From Oscheius onirici (taxonomy: Eukaryota > Nematoda > Chromadorea > Rhabditida > Rhabditidae): 64,000 bases of DNA. The DNA lies in NCBI GenBank assembly GCA_932521025.1, contig OW051471.1, positions 9,114,001-9,178,000 of the forward strand. The letters are read 5' to 3'. Below are positions 20,495 to 31,600 of the stretch, one piece after another. Position numbers and translations under genes: made by a program. A model generated the notes under the pieces. The model made no database searches, was not told the DNA's origin, and was given only the letters and a program-made list of their open reading frames with translations. Within the stretch, counting starts at the first letter, position 1, and every line of letters begins with the position of its first letter.

Positions 20495-22487
20495 CAGCTG
20501 ATAAGACGAGACTCACTTTTATCGACTCTTAGGTGTTAGAAGAGAGGATTATTACCTGATATTTGTTGTCGTATGTTTTTGTTCTAAAAGATGACGTGGA
20601 GTTCAATCGAGTTGATAGAAAACGGCAATGCTTATGAATGACGTAAGAGTCTCGGTTTTGCATCTGGTTTTCAGAGAGAAAACATGTGAAGCAGATATAG
20701 GGAAATAGAGAAGGATTCGAGAAAACTTCCAGGTTTTTCCTTCCACATATTGCTCAGTAAGCGGTAAATAGTGGGGGAAACTATCCGTTCTACGTTATAT
20801 TCGTGTATGGAGAAGGTGACGTGGAGCTCAATAGTGTTTATACCCATACAGTTCGCTTTTCACATGGTTTAATGCGTTTTAATGCGGTTTGCATACCTGT
20901 TATGTCTGAGATTTTCACTGACCCGATCCCAACCCGTATGAAACTTAGACTGGACGGATCCCAACCTATGTTGCTTTTTTTTCGACTGAAAACAGACTGG
21001 ATGGGTATTCAGCAGTTCTCTGTCCTCTGGGAAGTTGAAAAAGCTATTTTAAACAACTTTAGAGAAACAGAACCTAACAGTTCAGAAGCCTTCTTGCCAA
21101 AGTCCACAAAAAGTCCACGAATTGTCGAACCCATGCAGTCATCAGAACTGGGGCAGGGTAGCCAATAAAATCAGCAGTTATCTCTCTTTTAGATGGTGGT
21201 CGGGCAGTGTCGTGGTCGGGCACTGCCCGACCAACACACTGCCCGATCACCATAATTCTGAGGTCCATGATCGGGCACTGCCCTACAGTACGAGTTCTCC
21301 ATACACTGCGCTCCTTCTCCATACACTGCGCCGTTTTACCATGGCTCCACGATTTCAAGCCTGAACTCGTTTTCACTTGTTCGAGGTTACCGACAAACAA
21401 ACAAACAAACAGACAAACAGAATCACAGACACCATAGAACTTTAATAGTTTAGATCTCAAACGGTCACTGTGATATGAAGGTTTCAAAAAGCTCACGATT
21501 GTCAAAAATGGACCAGCTTAGTAAAAACTTAAACTGTTGAAGCATAAAACCCAGCAGTCTGGTCCTTTGCACAGGAATGCGGCCTATAAAACTACGATGG
21601 GGATAGAGAAGCCGGCAGTTTGCTATATGACAGAGTTATTGTCAAAATACATGAAAAAAATACCAAAACTTGTATCAGTAAATCAACCCATAAAACCAGA
21701 TTGTTTCAAACTGTTTATTCGGCTATCGATGCATTTCGCATGACCGGATCATATCCGAAGAGTCGAGGAGTCTTGGAGTGATGACGAGAGCGGTTGTGGT
21801 ATCCAGGTTTCTCAAGCTACAGGATCCGCAGGACAGGCTAGGCTGGCGAGAGATGCCAGGGTAGACTACCTTCGTGTACTACCACCCGGGAACTTGCGAT
21901 CGCTTTCTTCATATCCACTTGACTATCCGGGCCCTGTATCCGCTGTAAAACCAGATAGTTCAATCAAATTGGCTGATACTTTGGAATAATATCGACCTTA
22001 TGTAGGCCTAATATGAGCCACAAAACCAGACCTAAACGATCTATCCGATCGACGCAAGACCCGAGTGCCAACTAATTAGTGTCCACCCCTGTATGGAGAA
22101 CGAATTCTGTCTATGGAGAACGAAGTCAGTCGAACTATCCAGAGCTATTTTAATTTCTGAAATAGACTCGCATTCGAAGTGGGGACCTCGCACCCCATAG
22201 TTCCATATGAGTTCACATCTGTACTGTTTCATCCAAGGTATGACAGGAAGGCAACAACTGCCTTAAGAACTCTCTCAAGGTTTTTTATGCCAAGCGTACA
22301 TCCTATCATTGCTAAGCTTACCATGAAACAAACTTCTCACAAATAGGATAAGCGCGCTCTTTTCAGACTCAAATCAAACTACCGAAAGGTTTATCAGCAA
22401 TTTACGCAATTACTTTTTTATTAGCGGTGGTTAATCAAAGTGCTGCGAGCTTTGTGACCGCGCTACCAACCAGATTACTTAGTAGAT
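20495..22487. other. Repeat-rich intergenic region
   Basis: About 2 kb without a convincing gene. It holds a 57-nt palindrome at 21195-21251, duplicated TCCATACACTGCGC units at about 21298-21335, an AAAC microsatellite at 21394-21420, and duplicated TATGGAGAACGAA at about 22090-22125. A minus-strand open frame at 22041-22232 (YGVRGPHFECES) faintly resembles the C-terminal part of a non-LTR reverse transcriptase, too weak to claim. A plus frame at 20803-21168 has no recognisable domain. Confidence 0.45.
21195..21251. repeat. 57-nt near-perfect palindrome
   Basis: The stretch GGTGGTCGGGCAGTGTCGTG continues into GTCGGGCACTGCCCGAC and ends GATCACC, and its reverse complement is nearly identical over the whole 57 nt. 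Further copies of the GATCGGGCACTGCCC unit follow at about 21270. It can extrude as a cruciform or fold as a long hairpin in RNA. Probably the remnant of a foldback element. Confidence 0.7.
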
Positions 22488-25362
22488 GTGGGTATTTTTG
22501 TGTCTCCTCCTTATACCAAGCGTCACAGCTAACGGTGAGCATTTTTTACATGTTACTGAAAAGTGATATAGACTGCGTCCTGCCGGGAAAGTTATCCAAC
22601 AAGATTCTGGACAAGCTACCAACCAATTGCACTTCTTTTAATGGTGACTTAATAGTGTCAGGAACCAATTTGGATCCCTCCAAGTTCACGAAAACCTTCT
22701 GGAATTTGAAATTGTTGTATGGCTGTGTGTCAATTGTGAACTCACCCTTCGAAAACTTGAACTTCCTTCAGAATCTTACAACAATCGACTGTCCAGAGGA
22801 TCAGACAAGTTTTGCTAAATGTTGACTTTTTTAGTTCAATATTTGAGACCTAACAAATGTTCTCCTAATCAGCAACAATACCAAGCTTTCGCTGTTTGGC
22901 TTCATCAACCTGGCCAAAGTTATTGGTCCCGGGAAAATAATACTCAACATCGTGCATAAAATTTGCATCAGTCCTCAAGAAGGAACGCTATTCTACACTC
23001 ATGACCAGTTCAAACTGGAACTTCTGCCACTCTGCAGTTCCATATTTTATAGGAATATATGGACTGACATGACGAACCAAATGTGGAATTGCCGCTTTGC
23101 ACCACCTACATATTTCCCTGAGCCTAACTGCACATACTTTCAAGGCTTTATTCTAATGAACTACAAACTCTTATCAAGTGACGAACCTAAGCTGGCAACA
23201 ATTGGAAATTATGCTGTACTTGACGTAAGTTATCAAATTTCGAAGGAGAATGCTTCAGGGAACGATGATGTTTAACGACACCTTATTGGAAGATGTCAGC
23301 TTCTTCCATGGACTGACAACCATCAAATCTAGCGTGCATTCACCAGTTATCAGTTTCGAAGCAACCAAGTTTCTTCGCAACTTCACGTTTCCCAAGTTGG
23401 TTTTCTTTTATCTCACATGGAATTCTAACCGTAACTAGAGATGTAGGTGCTTTCCTAGAAAAGGCGGCTCCCCACAGATGTGCTCCAGGTGCTTAACAAA
23501 GGCATTTAACATCGCCCAAATTTTTATGACCGCCTTTCTACGATGTACAAAAAACGATGACTCTTGTCTGACTGCCAAGATGGATACGAAAATATAAGCA
23601 GTGATCAAAGGCGTATTCACCAGAATCGAAAGAAACACTAAGTATGGCTGATGCCGATATACCGATCTTGCGGTGTAGTGTTCAGGACTTTTTTTCCAGT
23701 CTGAGTTGGTACGAGGGTGCATCGAAAGCTAACATTTCGCTATAAAAATAAGCTTCAGACTACGACGAGTGATCACCGAAACTTTGCCTGCAGTAATTGC
23801 ATTAGATGTTCCATTCTTCACACCCGAACTTTTCTGTCGCAGCAACAATATCGAGTTTTGGAACGCGAACACCAAGCAACTTTGGGATGTGCCTTGCGGT
23901 TTTTAGTTTTTTTGACTAGTACCTTTTCTGTTCAGAAGAAGCCGTCAAAGGCACATTTAGCAGCACGCCGGAATTCGAGGAGTCGTACAAGCTCATGTCT
24001 ACAATGTTTACGTATCCGCCTTTGCTCTTAGGGGTTCTTGTAAGACTCCGAGCTTTGATCATCCTTTGCTTCGGAAAGGCTCGAAAAGCTCTGAAACATT
24101 TTCGGTTCTATATTATTTTTTTTGCGACAGTCAACTTTCTTCAAGCAATAGATCGGATCATCAATTTCCAGGCAACTTTTTTCTAATTTTGAGAGAAACA
24201 TTCTCAGGATATCGACTTCTCGACTTTGACGGTCATAGCCCAACCGTCTCGACTAACTTTTAACGCAGGGATTTTGCATTTTCTTACGAAACTTTTCGTT
24301 GTCACAAGAGAAGCTTCGATTTACGCCATGCCGGTGGCATACTTATCCGCCATGCTACGGACTCTTTTGTTAGTTTTTTTTCGAAACATCAGCTCAAGTA
24401 AATTCAGATCACCTTGGAAAGAAGTGTCTAAGATCGTGGAGACAGTTATTTTAACTGCCACGATTACGTTTGTTGCCGTTTACACCTTCTTCGCTTTCCA
24501 GGACCTAATAGTTTTCATCCGACCTAATTTTAATATTGTAAACGAATTTAAAACGTTCTACGCTTACGCTATTTTGGTATCGGTCCAGTTTTTTTTTTCA
24601 TTTTGAACTCATTCAGTCTGAAGAATCATATCGTTCATATATAACAAGTTCTGATTATAAGGGAGATGATAGCGAGATTTACAACAATTATCATTCGAAC
24701 CAACCTTTGAATGTTTACGGAGACGTGTGTTATTATGAGAGGTGAAATGAATACATTCCGTTAAGGAACTATCTGAATGGCGGCAACGTCTGGAGCTTAT
24801 TGGACTCATGCTAGCTCTGGTCTACCATCTTGTGCGCATTGTTGATCTGAGCTGTTTTCACAGAATTAACTATCCAATTTATGCATTTTCACCTCTACTG
24901 ATTCTGATTGAGGCGAGTTGATGAAGCGACAATAGGAGATCATCTTGTCGCAAAAAAAAGTATTCTTACCTTTCATTTAAGTACTTCCTTGTCCGCTTTT
25001 CTCAATTATATCTGTTTTTTCATCGAAGAGGCTCGCTTTTTACCTGTGTATCAGATAGAAGCATGCCTAGACATGAAATAGACGAATCTTCGTGCTCAGC
25101 GCCATACAACTACTTTCATTTTCTCGCAATGGTAAGTACACACGCTTCGAATTCATTTAGAAGGTTCAGCTGATTCATCGTTCCTTTAACCTCTTTTTCC
25201 TCATCGCCTCTTTGATTCTTTGGAGAGTGGCTTGGTTGGTTTCGTTTAACAAAGAAGCATAAGCTTTTCAGGCATTACCATCATCTCGGAAAAGCAATGG
25301 AAAACATGGCAGAGCGACAGAAGCTTGCGAGAGATAGAGAAGAAAACAAGCTCTACATCTAA
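22488..25362 (+). CDS. Receptor L-domain protein with multipass C-terminus, copy 1
   Basis: Signal peptide candidate MWVFLCLLLIPSVTA from ATG 22488. L-domain 1: CTSFNGDLIVSG...LYGCVSIVNSPF...LNFLQNLTTIDC; its second half carries ISNNTKLSLFGFINLAKVIG. After a linker comes a second L-like unit (LLEDVSFFHGLTTIKS...FLRNFTFPKL) and ELFCRSNNIEFWNANTKQLW. This is the receptor L-domain (PF01030) pattern of nematode irld genes, which are relatives of insulin/EGF-receptor ligand-binding domains. Downstream, continuous exons encode at least five hydrophobic helices, including FLTKLFVVTREASIYAMPV and IETVILTATITFVAVYTFF-like segments, and end HYHHLGKAMENMAERQ...LYI at 25362. Ortholog-like neighbour: the tandem copy at 25505. 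The first exon junction is uncertain in phase. Two long introns contain extra open frames. Confidence 0.65.
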
Positions 25363-25504
25363 AGTATCTTAAAATGACTTTAACATGTTTCGAGCCTAAT
25401 AAAGACATTACAATTGGCTTGGTCTTTGTTCCTGATCGAATTGCGAGGTCAATGATTGTTCCCGCCTATAAGTATTCCAGTCTAGAGCTTATTATATAAC
25501 TTCA

Positions 25505-28344
25505 ATGCTATTACTTTTGCTTATCACTATCCTAGAACTTTCGCAGACAAAAAGTAAAGGTTTATATATATTTTAACCACCTTCAGATCGTAACCTGACC
25601 GGAAGACTGACAAATAAGATCCTTAAACAGTTGTCTCTGAACTGTACAACATTCCATGGAGATTTGATCATTGATGGTATACTTTGAAGGTTTACAAGGT
25701 CATCTATACTGTAACAGTCTTGAATGGCTGCGTATCCATTGTGGACGCTCCCTTTTCACAGCTGGATTTCTTGAAGAATCTCAGGATGATCAACTGTTCT
25801 ACTGAAGTTACTGGTCAGTTTTTCTGTGAAAACACTCAGCGGTAGTCTTATTTTCTGCAAGATCCGCAGCCCTGTTCTGTGTCCATTTTATTTCAAACTC
25901 TTCCGCAAATGAGCAAATCGAACAGTAATAAAGTGGTTATGTTTTTCGCGTCATGTTTATTTGTTCAAACTTATCCTCAAACGAAAATGGCATTGTCACC
26001 ACGTTGAACAGCGAACCTTTGATCCAATCTTGTTTTTAATGGAAAATGGACGGAAATAATTAAATGCTCAGAAATAGCGTTATCGCCGTAACTCAATCAA
26101 GCGTTATTAGTTTCCATCGAGTGCTATTTGATCGTCAGCAATCAAAAAAGAAGAAGATCAAAAGACAAAAGAAAATTTTAGTTTTGCAAAACGTCATGAC
26201 AATCAGCAACAATACGCAGCTATCTTGGCTTGAACTGGACAACCTCCGTACAGTAATTGGCCCTGGAAAAATTGAGATACGACGAATGAGACAACTTTGT
26301 CTGATGCCAATCGAATCCGTTCTGCTTTACACTCACCCTCAGTTCAAAATGGAGACTATTCCTAGCTGTTTTCAAGGCAATGCTTCAGGTAAACGAGAAA
26401 ATATTGATCTTTCTACTCTTTTTTAGAAGAATACAGGAAGAATTGTTTTTACGGATATCTGGAAAAGGTGACCGGGCCGGAATGTGTATACTATGACGGT
26501 CAAATTAATTTATTAACTCCTTTAACTGCTTCAGACGAACGTCTGAATCCTTATACGTGGCTCGTCGTCCAAAATGTAAGCTATGAGATTTCACATTTTA
26601 TCTCAATTTTTCTCTGGCCCCTCAGATTAGACCCACACGCAATTGAGCTTGCTCTGGCGTTGATTACGGGGTAAACCTTATCTTTATTTCAATTTAGGAA
26701 AACGTCGTCATTGAAAATACCTTTGTCGATAATCTTAGTTTCTTTGAGAAACTAGAAGTAGTTTCTAACGATAACAATCAACAGGGTCCGGTCATAAAGT
26801 TTTACAATAACAAATATCTGAAAAATGTAACCTTCCCGAGGTGGGCAATCAGTTGATTAATGATATTTTGCAGATTGAAAAGAATTTTTACCAGCAGTCT
26901 TCCAGCAATAGAAACTTGGGAAATGCCTGGATTGACTGCCGAGAGCTTCTGTGCTCAAAATGATTTGGAGTTTTGGAACATCAACGCCATGGAACTCTGG
27001 AATTCACTTGCTATTATCGCGCAGCCACTGACGCAAACATTTTCCAACGGACTCATTCATTTTATGACCGAACTGTTCGTCTCAACAAGGGAATCCATCC
27101 TATACTTGCTACCAATCGTCTATATTTCTGCGTTTTCACAGACTTTCTTGTACGTGCTTTTTTCAAATTGAACTCACGAATGTAGGTATCAGCGGAAGGA
27201 CTTTGCGAACAGTGTTGAGACAACAATCGTGCTCCTCGCTCTTTCGTTCTTCACTGTCCACACAATATACTATTTGACATTGATCTATGTAACAATATGG
27301 CCGTACAAACGGGGAAAAGACGAGTACATTTATGCCTATATGGTTCTGGTAGGACATGTTCTATAGTCTGTTCAAAATATAGAGAGCATAATTTGAATTA
27401 GCACGCGATTTTGGTTGGCTGAGTATCCAACATTTACACGCTGTATCATCCTACGCAGCTAAATTCCCGCTAATTTGATTTGAACACAGTGCTATGAAGA
27501 AAGAAAGCCAATTCAAATTATGCTCTCTAGATTTTGAACAGACTATAACAAAGAACAAAAATACTTTAGCCAAATGATTTCAAAATCACACATTTCGAGA
27601 CGTACATGTATGACAGAAATAACTGCACCGGTTACGAATGTTTCCAGTGTTTGAGGTATAAAGGAGACGATGTCTTCTTCTTAGCGGAAGAATGGGTGCC
27701 TTTTGCGCTCAATGTTTATGGCGAGGTTTAATTTTTTTTTTGTAACTTTTAAACTTGATTTGCAGGTTTTCACACCATTCAGACAGTCTCGAAATTATTG
27801 GCGTCATCCTTGGTTTCTTATATCCGACAATGCGGATAGTTGATTTCTGCACTTCGAAGCGATTTCAGCAACCAGTATATTTTATATCGCCAATCGTGAT
27901 ACAGTTCGAGGTAAGTAATATGGTTCGGATAATTAGCTTCTGATGTTTCTTGAAGTCAAGGAAATGTTTCTGATCGGAGTGTCCTACTCGCTTTTCCTTC
28001 AAATTACGATCTTTTCAGTACTTCCTCTCTCGCTATGGAACGTCAGCAACGCAATGGGCTCTGAACTTATTTCGTATGGAATGCAAATCAAATAGGAGGA
28101 TGCACGACCCGCTGTTGCACCCTTGCTCCAATCCATACCAAGAGTACCACTTTGTCACAATGGTAAATATTTCAAGTTATGCACATCTCTTTTTCAGCTT
28201 TTTCATCGTCTGTACAACCTGCTCTTTTTGCTCTCATCACTGATCGTATGGAGAATTGCCTGGTACTATCATCGTCTAGGAAAGGCTATGGAAAATTCTA
28301 CGAAACGGAGGAAGCTGACGGAAGATTCGGAGTACCAGAAGTAG
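25505..28344 (+). CDS. Receptor L-domain protein with multipass C-terminus, copy 2
   Basis: Signal exon 25505-25553 (MLLLLLITILELSQTK), then NLTGRLTNKILKQLSLNCTT and the L-domain landmarks GDLIIDG, LNGCVSIVDAPF, LDFLKNLRMINC, ISNNTQLSWLELDNLRTVIG. A second L-like unit follows (NLSFFEKLEVVS...KNVTFPRLKRI), then AESFCAQNDLEFWNINAMEL. The membrane part parallels copy 1 block by block: FMTELFVSTRESILYLLPIV, TIVLLALSFFTVHTIYYL, KGDD...LNVYGE, IIGVILGFLYPTMRIVDF, YFLSRYG, LFHRLYNLLFLLSSLIVWRI. It ends at TAG 28342-28344. Compared with copy 1, about 15 residues between GDLIIDG and LNGCVSIV are missing from the reading frame and lie in a 41-nt intron-sized stretch (25677-25717). A TA-flanked MITE sits in a late intron. 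Confidence 0.68.
27362..27547. mobile_element. MITE with 38-bp terminal inverted repeats, TA ends
   Basis: The left end TATAGTCTGTTCAAAAT...AATTTGAATT is repeated in inverse orientation at the right end with one mismatch in about 38 nt. Both outer ends read TATAG, consistent with a TA target-site duplication, as for Tc1/mariner-derived MITEs. The 186-nt element lies within an intron of L-domain gene copy 2 and carries no coding capacity. Confidence 0.8.
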
Positions 28345-28636
28345 TTTTGAACTATCTGGGACTTTCCGAAGACTCTAACCATAAAACCATGTGTTATCAT
28401 TTTTGCTCTCACTCTCCCTGATAACAACTAGGGATTTGAAGGGGATTAGACTGATAGTTGTTAGTTAGTGATACGGAACTGAAGAAGGAACAGTTGTAAA
28501 GACAGAAAGGTCAGGCTTTCTCTGCTTTCTGCAAGTTCCGTTTTGCATACAAAATGTTGCCTCCACGTTGTAATGATAAGACTTCACTGCTGCCCTACAA
28601 GGTGATAACCGTCCCGGAGCAGACGGAGCGAAGAGC

Positions 28637-31600
28637 ATGCGTCTCCTTTTTGTGCTCTTTGCGTTGGCCACAATAACTGCTGGTTAGTTCCTTTTAGTTT
28701 TATTTCAAGTAAATTTCGTCTCAGCAGCATCCATTCACTATGAAATCCACGGTCACCTGTCCGCAATCGAGCCAGAACAAGTAGCCAGATCTAAACTTCA
28801 CTCTAGTCAAGGAGATCTGGTCAGGAAAGAGCTACAGACTCTTGTTCCTAACAAATTTGTGTACTTTACTCTGAAAGAGTTTCAGTAAGTTGTAGCTATG
28901 TCCTTTCGATTTTGTTTAGAATTCACGGAGCGGAAGTAAAGCAATCGACGGCAGTATTTTATGGCTACTTGACGGTTAACGACAAAGTCGATGTCAGTGA
29001 ACTGAAATCCGATGAACTGGAAATCTTCTATTTTGGAAAGAGGGGTGAGTTCCCATCCAATCCGATCTTTTCTTTTTGTGCTCATAAAGTAGTCAATTTG
29101 TCATTGACTCGCCTTGTAGGGACTTCTAGTTTCGCTTGTCTTCTAGGGCGTTACCCAGCTGATAACATTTGATTTTTATAGACGAGCTTCCGGATTTCGA
29201 TGTAGTCACAGACGAGGATGACGCTGTCAACTGCGTCAACGGTGGTTTAATACTACCGAACAACACATGTGCCTGTCCCGCTTTCTTCACTGGACAGAAT
29301 TGTGAGCAGCCGATATGCATGAACTATGGAATCGTGGACGGGAACAGATGTGCCTGTCCACCGGGACATTATGCAGTCAATTGCGAGCCAAGTAGAATTC
29401 TAAAGAGTTCTCATATTTTGAGGTTTTTAGGAGGGTGTCTGCCTGCGATAAAGGACAAGTTTGACAACTCGAAGCAGACTTTCATTTTGGTTCTGAACCA
29501 GCGTTCAACTATGGCCTATGTCATGAACAACGTCATTACCGGAATATCAAGCAGTCTGCAAAACATTTACCAAAATGGTGGACAGATTGACAACTACATC
29601 TTGGTCAACTATGTGTACACTTCTCGTAAGATTGAAATAGGTGTCTAGTAGATCTTTCAGAGAACGCTTACTACATGAATCAGAAGAATTTCAAGACTCA
29701 AACTGATTTCTTGAACTATCTTTACGGAGTTCATGTGACGGATGGAGGAGCGTTACAATATACCCAGCAGGCAATCTACAGTGCGCAGAACTTGTAAGTA
29801 GTTTAATAATGGGGCAAATATCGTAGAGGAGAGCTTTTAAAAATTCCCAACCTGTGCAATAATAGTGCCGGAGTATTTACTTACCAGCACAAAAAATTGG
29901 ACATCTGAGAAGCGTGACTTTTGTCCTCATGGCCTAATGCTTAGTACTGTTGCCTAGTAATCCTAACGCCACCAAGGGGTTGTTGGTTCGATCCCTAGCC
30001 GAAAAAAATATTTTGGCTTTTTAATTCCCGGGGTTTTCGATGATCCTGAACAAGTTTATGATCTGTATTTTGCTTCAAAATGCGTTATTTTTGCTACCAC
30101 ACTGGGTCCGAAGTTTCAATCAATTTTATTTGTCCCTGTACATCAGTTTGAAGGCGATAGTCGGAGAAAATTTTGAAAATCAGAGCGATACAGTTGATTC
30201 CTCGGGAACGTTAACAGAATGAGCAGAGAAGTCAGCTTTATTTTGACGTATCCATAAAACAAAAAGTTGCAGCGATCCCTACATGCACGGTTTCTCCAAT
30301 ATTTTCGTCTTCACCGACGCTCTCGACATTGAAGGAGCTGCTCCTGTTTACCAAGTCAGCATGAACGCTTCTGAAATCAGCGTTATCACCAAGACTATTG
30401 CCTGGAGAAACAGGGTAAAACTTTCACCTAAACTATTTCAAGCATTATTTAGATTGTCTACCTCCTCTCTCAAATGAAGGGACAACCAATCGACAACAGC
30501 GGAAACAGCTACGACACGTATAGAAGAGTTGCTGCTGCTACTCTCGGAGACATTATTTCTTTCGACATGACGGAAGTTCAGACGGTAGGAAAACTAATTT
30601 TAAAGTTCAAAACAATGTTCAGATCTTGAACAATGTGATCCCTCTCTACCTTCAAAACGAAAATGTTTACGTTCTTTACAGGACAAAGAATACGAATGTG
30701 GATATTCCGTCAAGTGAAGGTCTAAATGTAACCGTGCTCATAACCGTGGAGCCCAATGGAAAATGTTTGTGATTTTTTCCTTGTAATTTACTCCTTTAAA
30801 GTTCCTTGTAATTAACGCCCTTTCAGTTCCGACTATTCCCACAAATCCATTCCTTATTACGGTGAACGGAGCACGATTCCAGGTATTTGTTTATCTAAAA
30901 GTGTGTAAACCAGTGTTCCAGGTTATGTCCGGCATCCCAGCTCGGTTCCCCATCAGTGGTACGTACTCTATACGTGTCTTTGTCAACTCTCCCAACACTG
31001 TTCTTCTGGGATACTCAACTGATCCCCTGATTGACATTGGATCGGCCTACATTCCAGCAGGTGAGAACATTTTTATTGGTGACTACTGAGCCGTTAAACT
31101 TCTATCACTATCACAGCCCGGTGTCTCAGACACGCCGTTTCTCCTGGCTTGCAGTCGACATGATCAAAAAACATGGACGGGTTGCCTTTGCTTGTAGCTA
31201 AAAACATGAAAGGTTAGAGGTAAAGGATCAGTACCAGGCGGTGATCGCATGTTTGGCGTGAACACCATGTATTGCGCAGTAACGAAACTAAATAGAGGCT
31301 CGAGAGTCAAAAACGTAGGCATAATTCTCATGATGAAACGAACGAGAATTCTGATCCAGCGTTAAATACTATTCTAGCTTGATGGGTCAGCCTAGACCAC
31401 TCAAAGCGGTCCGAGACAATGATTCGATCTTTTTAAAAACGTACCATTTCAGAAGTCCCTCCTCCATATGTTTCTGCCGCTCTCATTGGATGGAACACCT
31501 CTGCCACTTACTCTTTTATTGACAACAACCTCAATGTACAAACTCCCACAACCATGAATCCCGCCGGTATTCGTTCCGGTGCAGAATGTTCATTTCCCGT

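Noticed and set aside
20803..21168. 121-codon plus-strand frame
   Set aside because: No domain, signal peptide or splice partner, and it sits in repeat-rich DNA.
22041..22232. CR1-like reverse transcriptase remnant on the minus strand
   Set aside because: Resemblance limited to about ten residues (YGVRGPHFE); not enough to call.
29925..30010. Functional tRNA gene
   Set aside because: A and B boxes are present but the T stem and acceptor stem have mismatches and no clear anticodon stem-loop; reported as a tRNA-like repeat instead.
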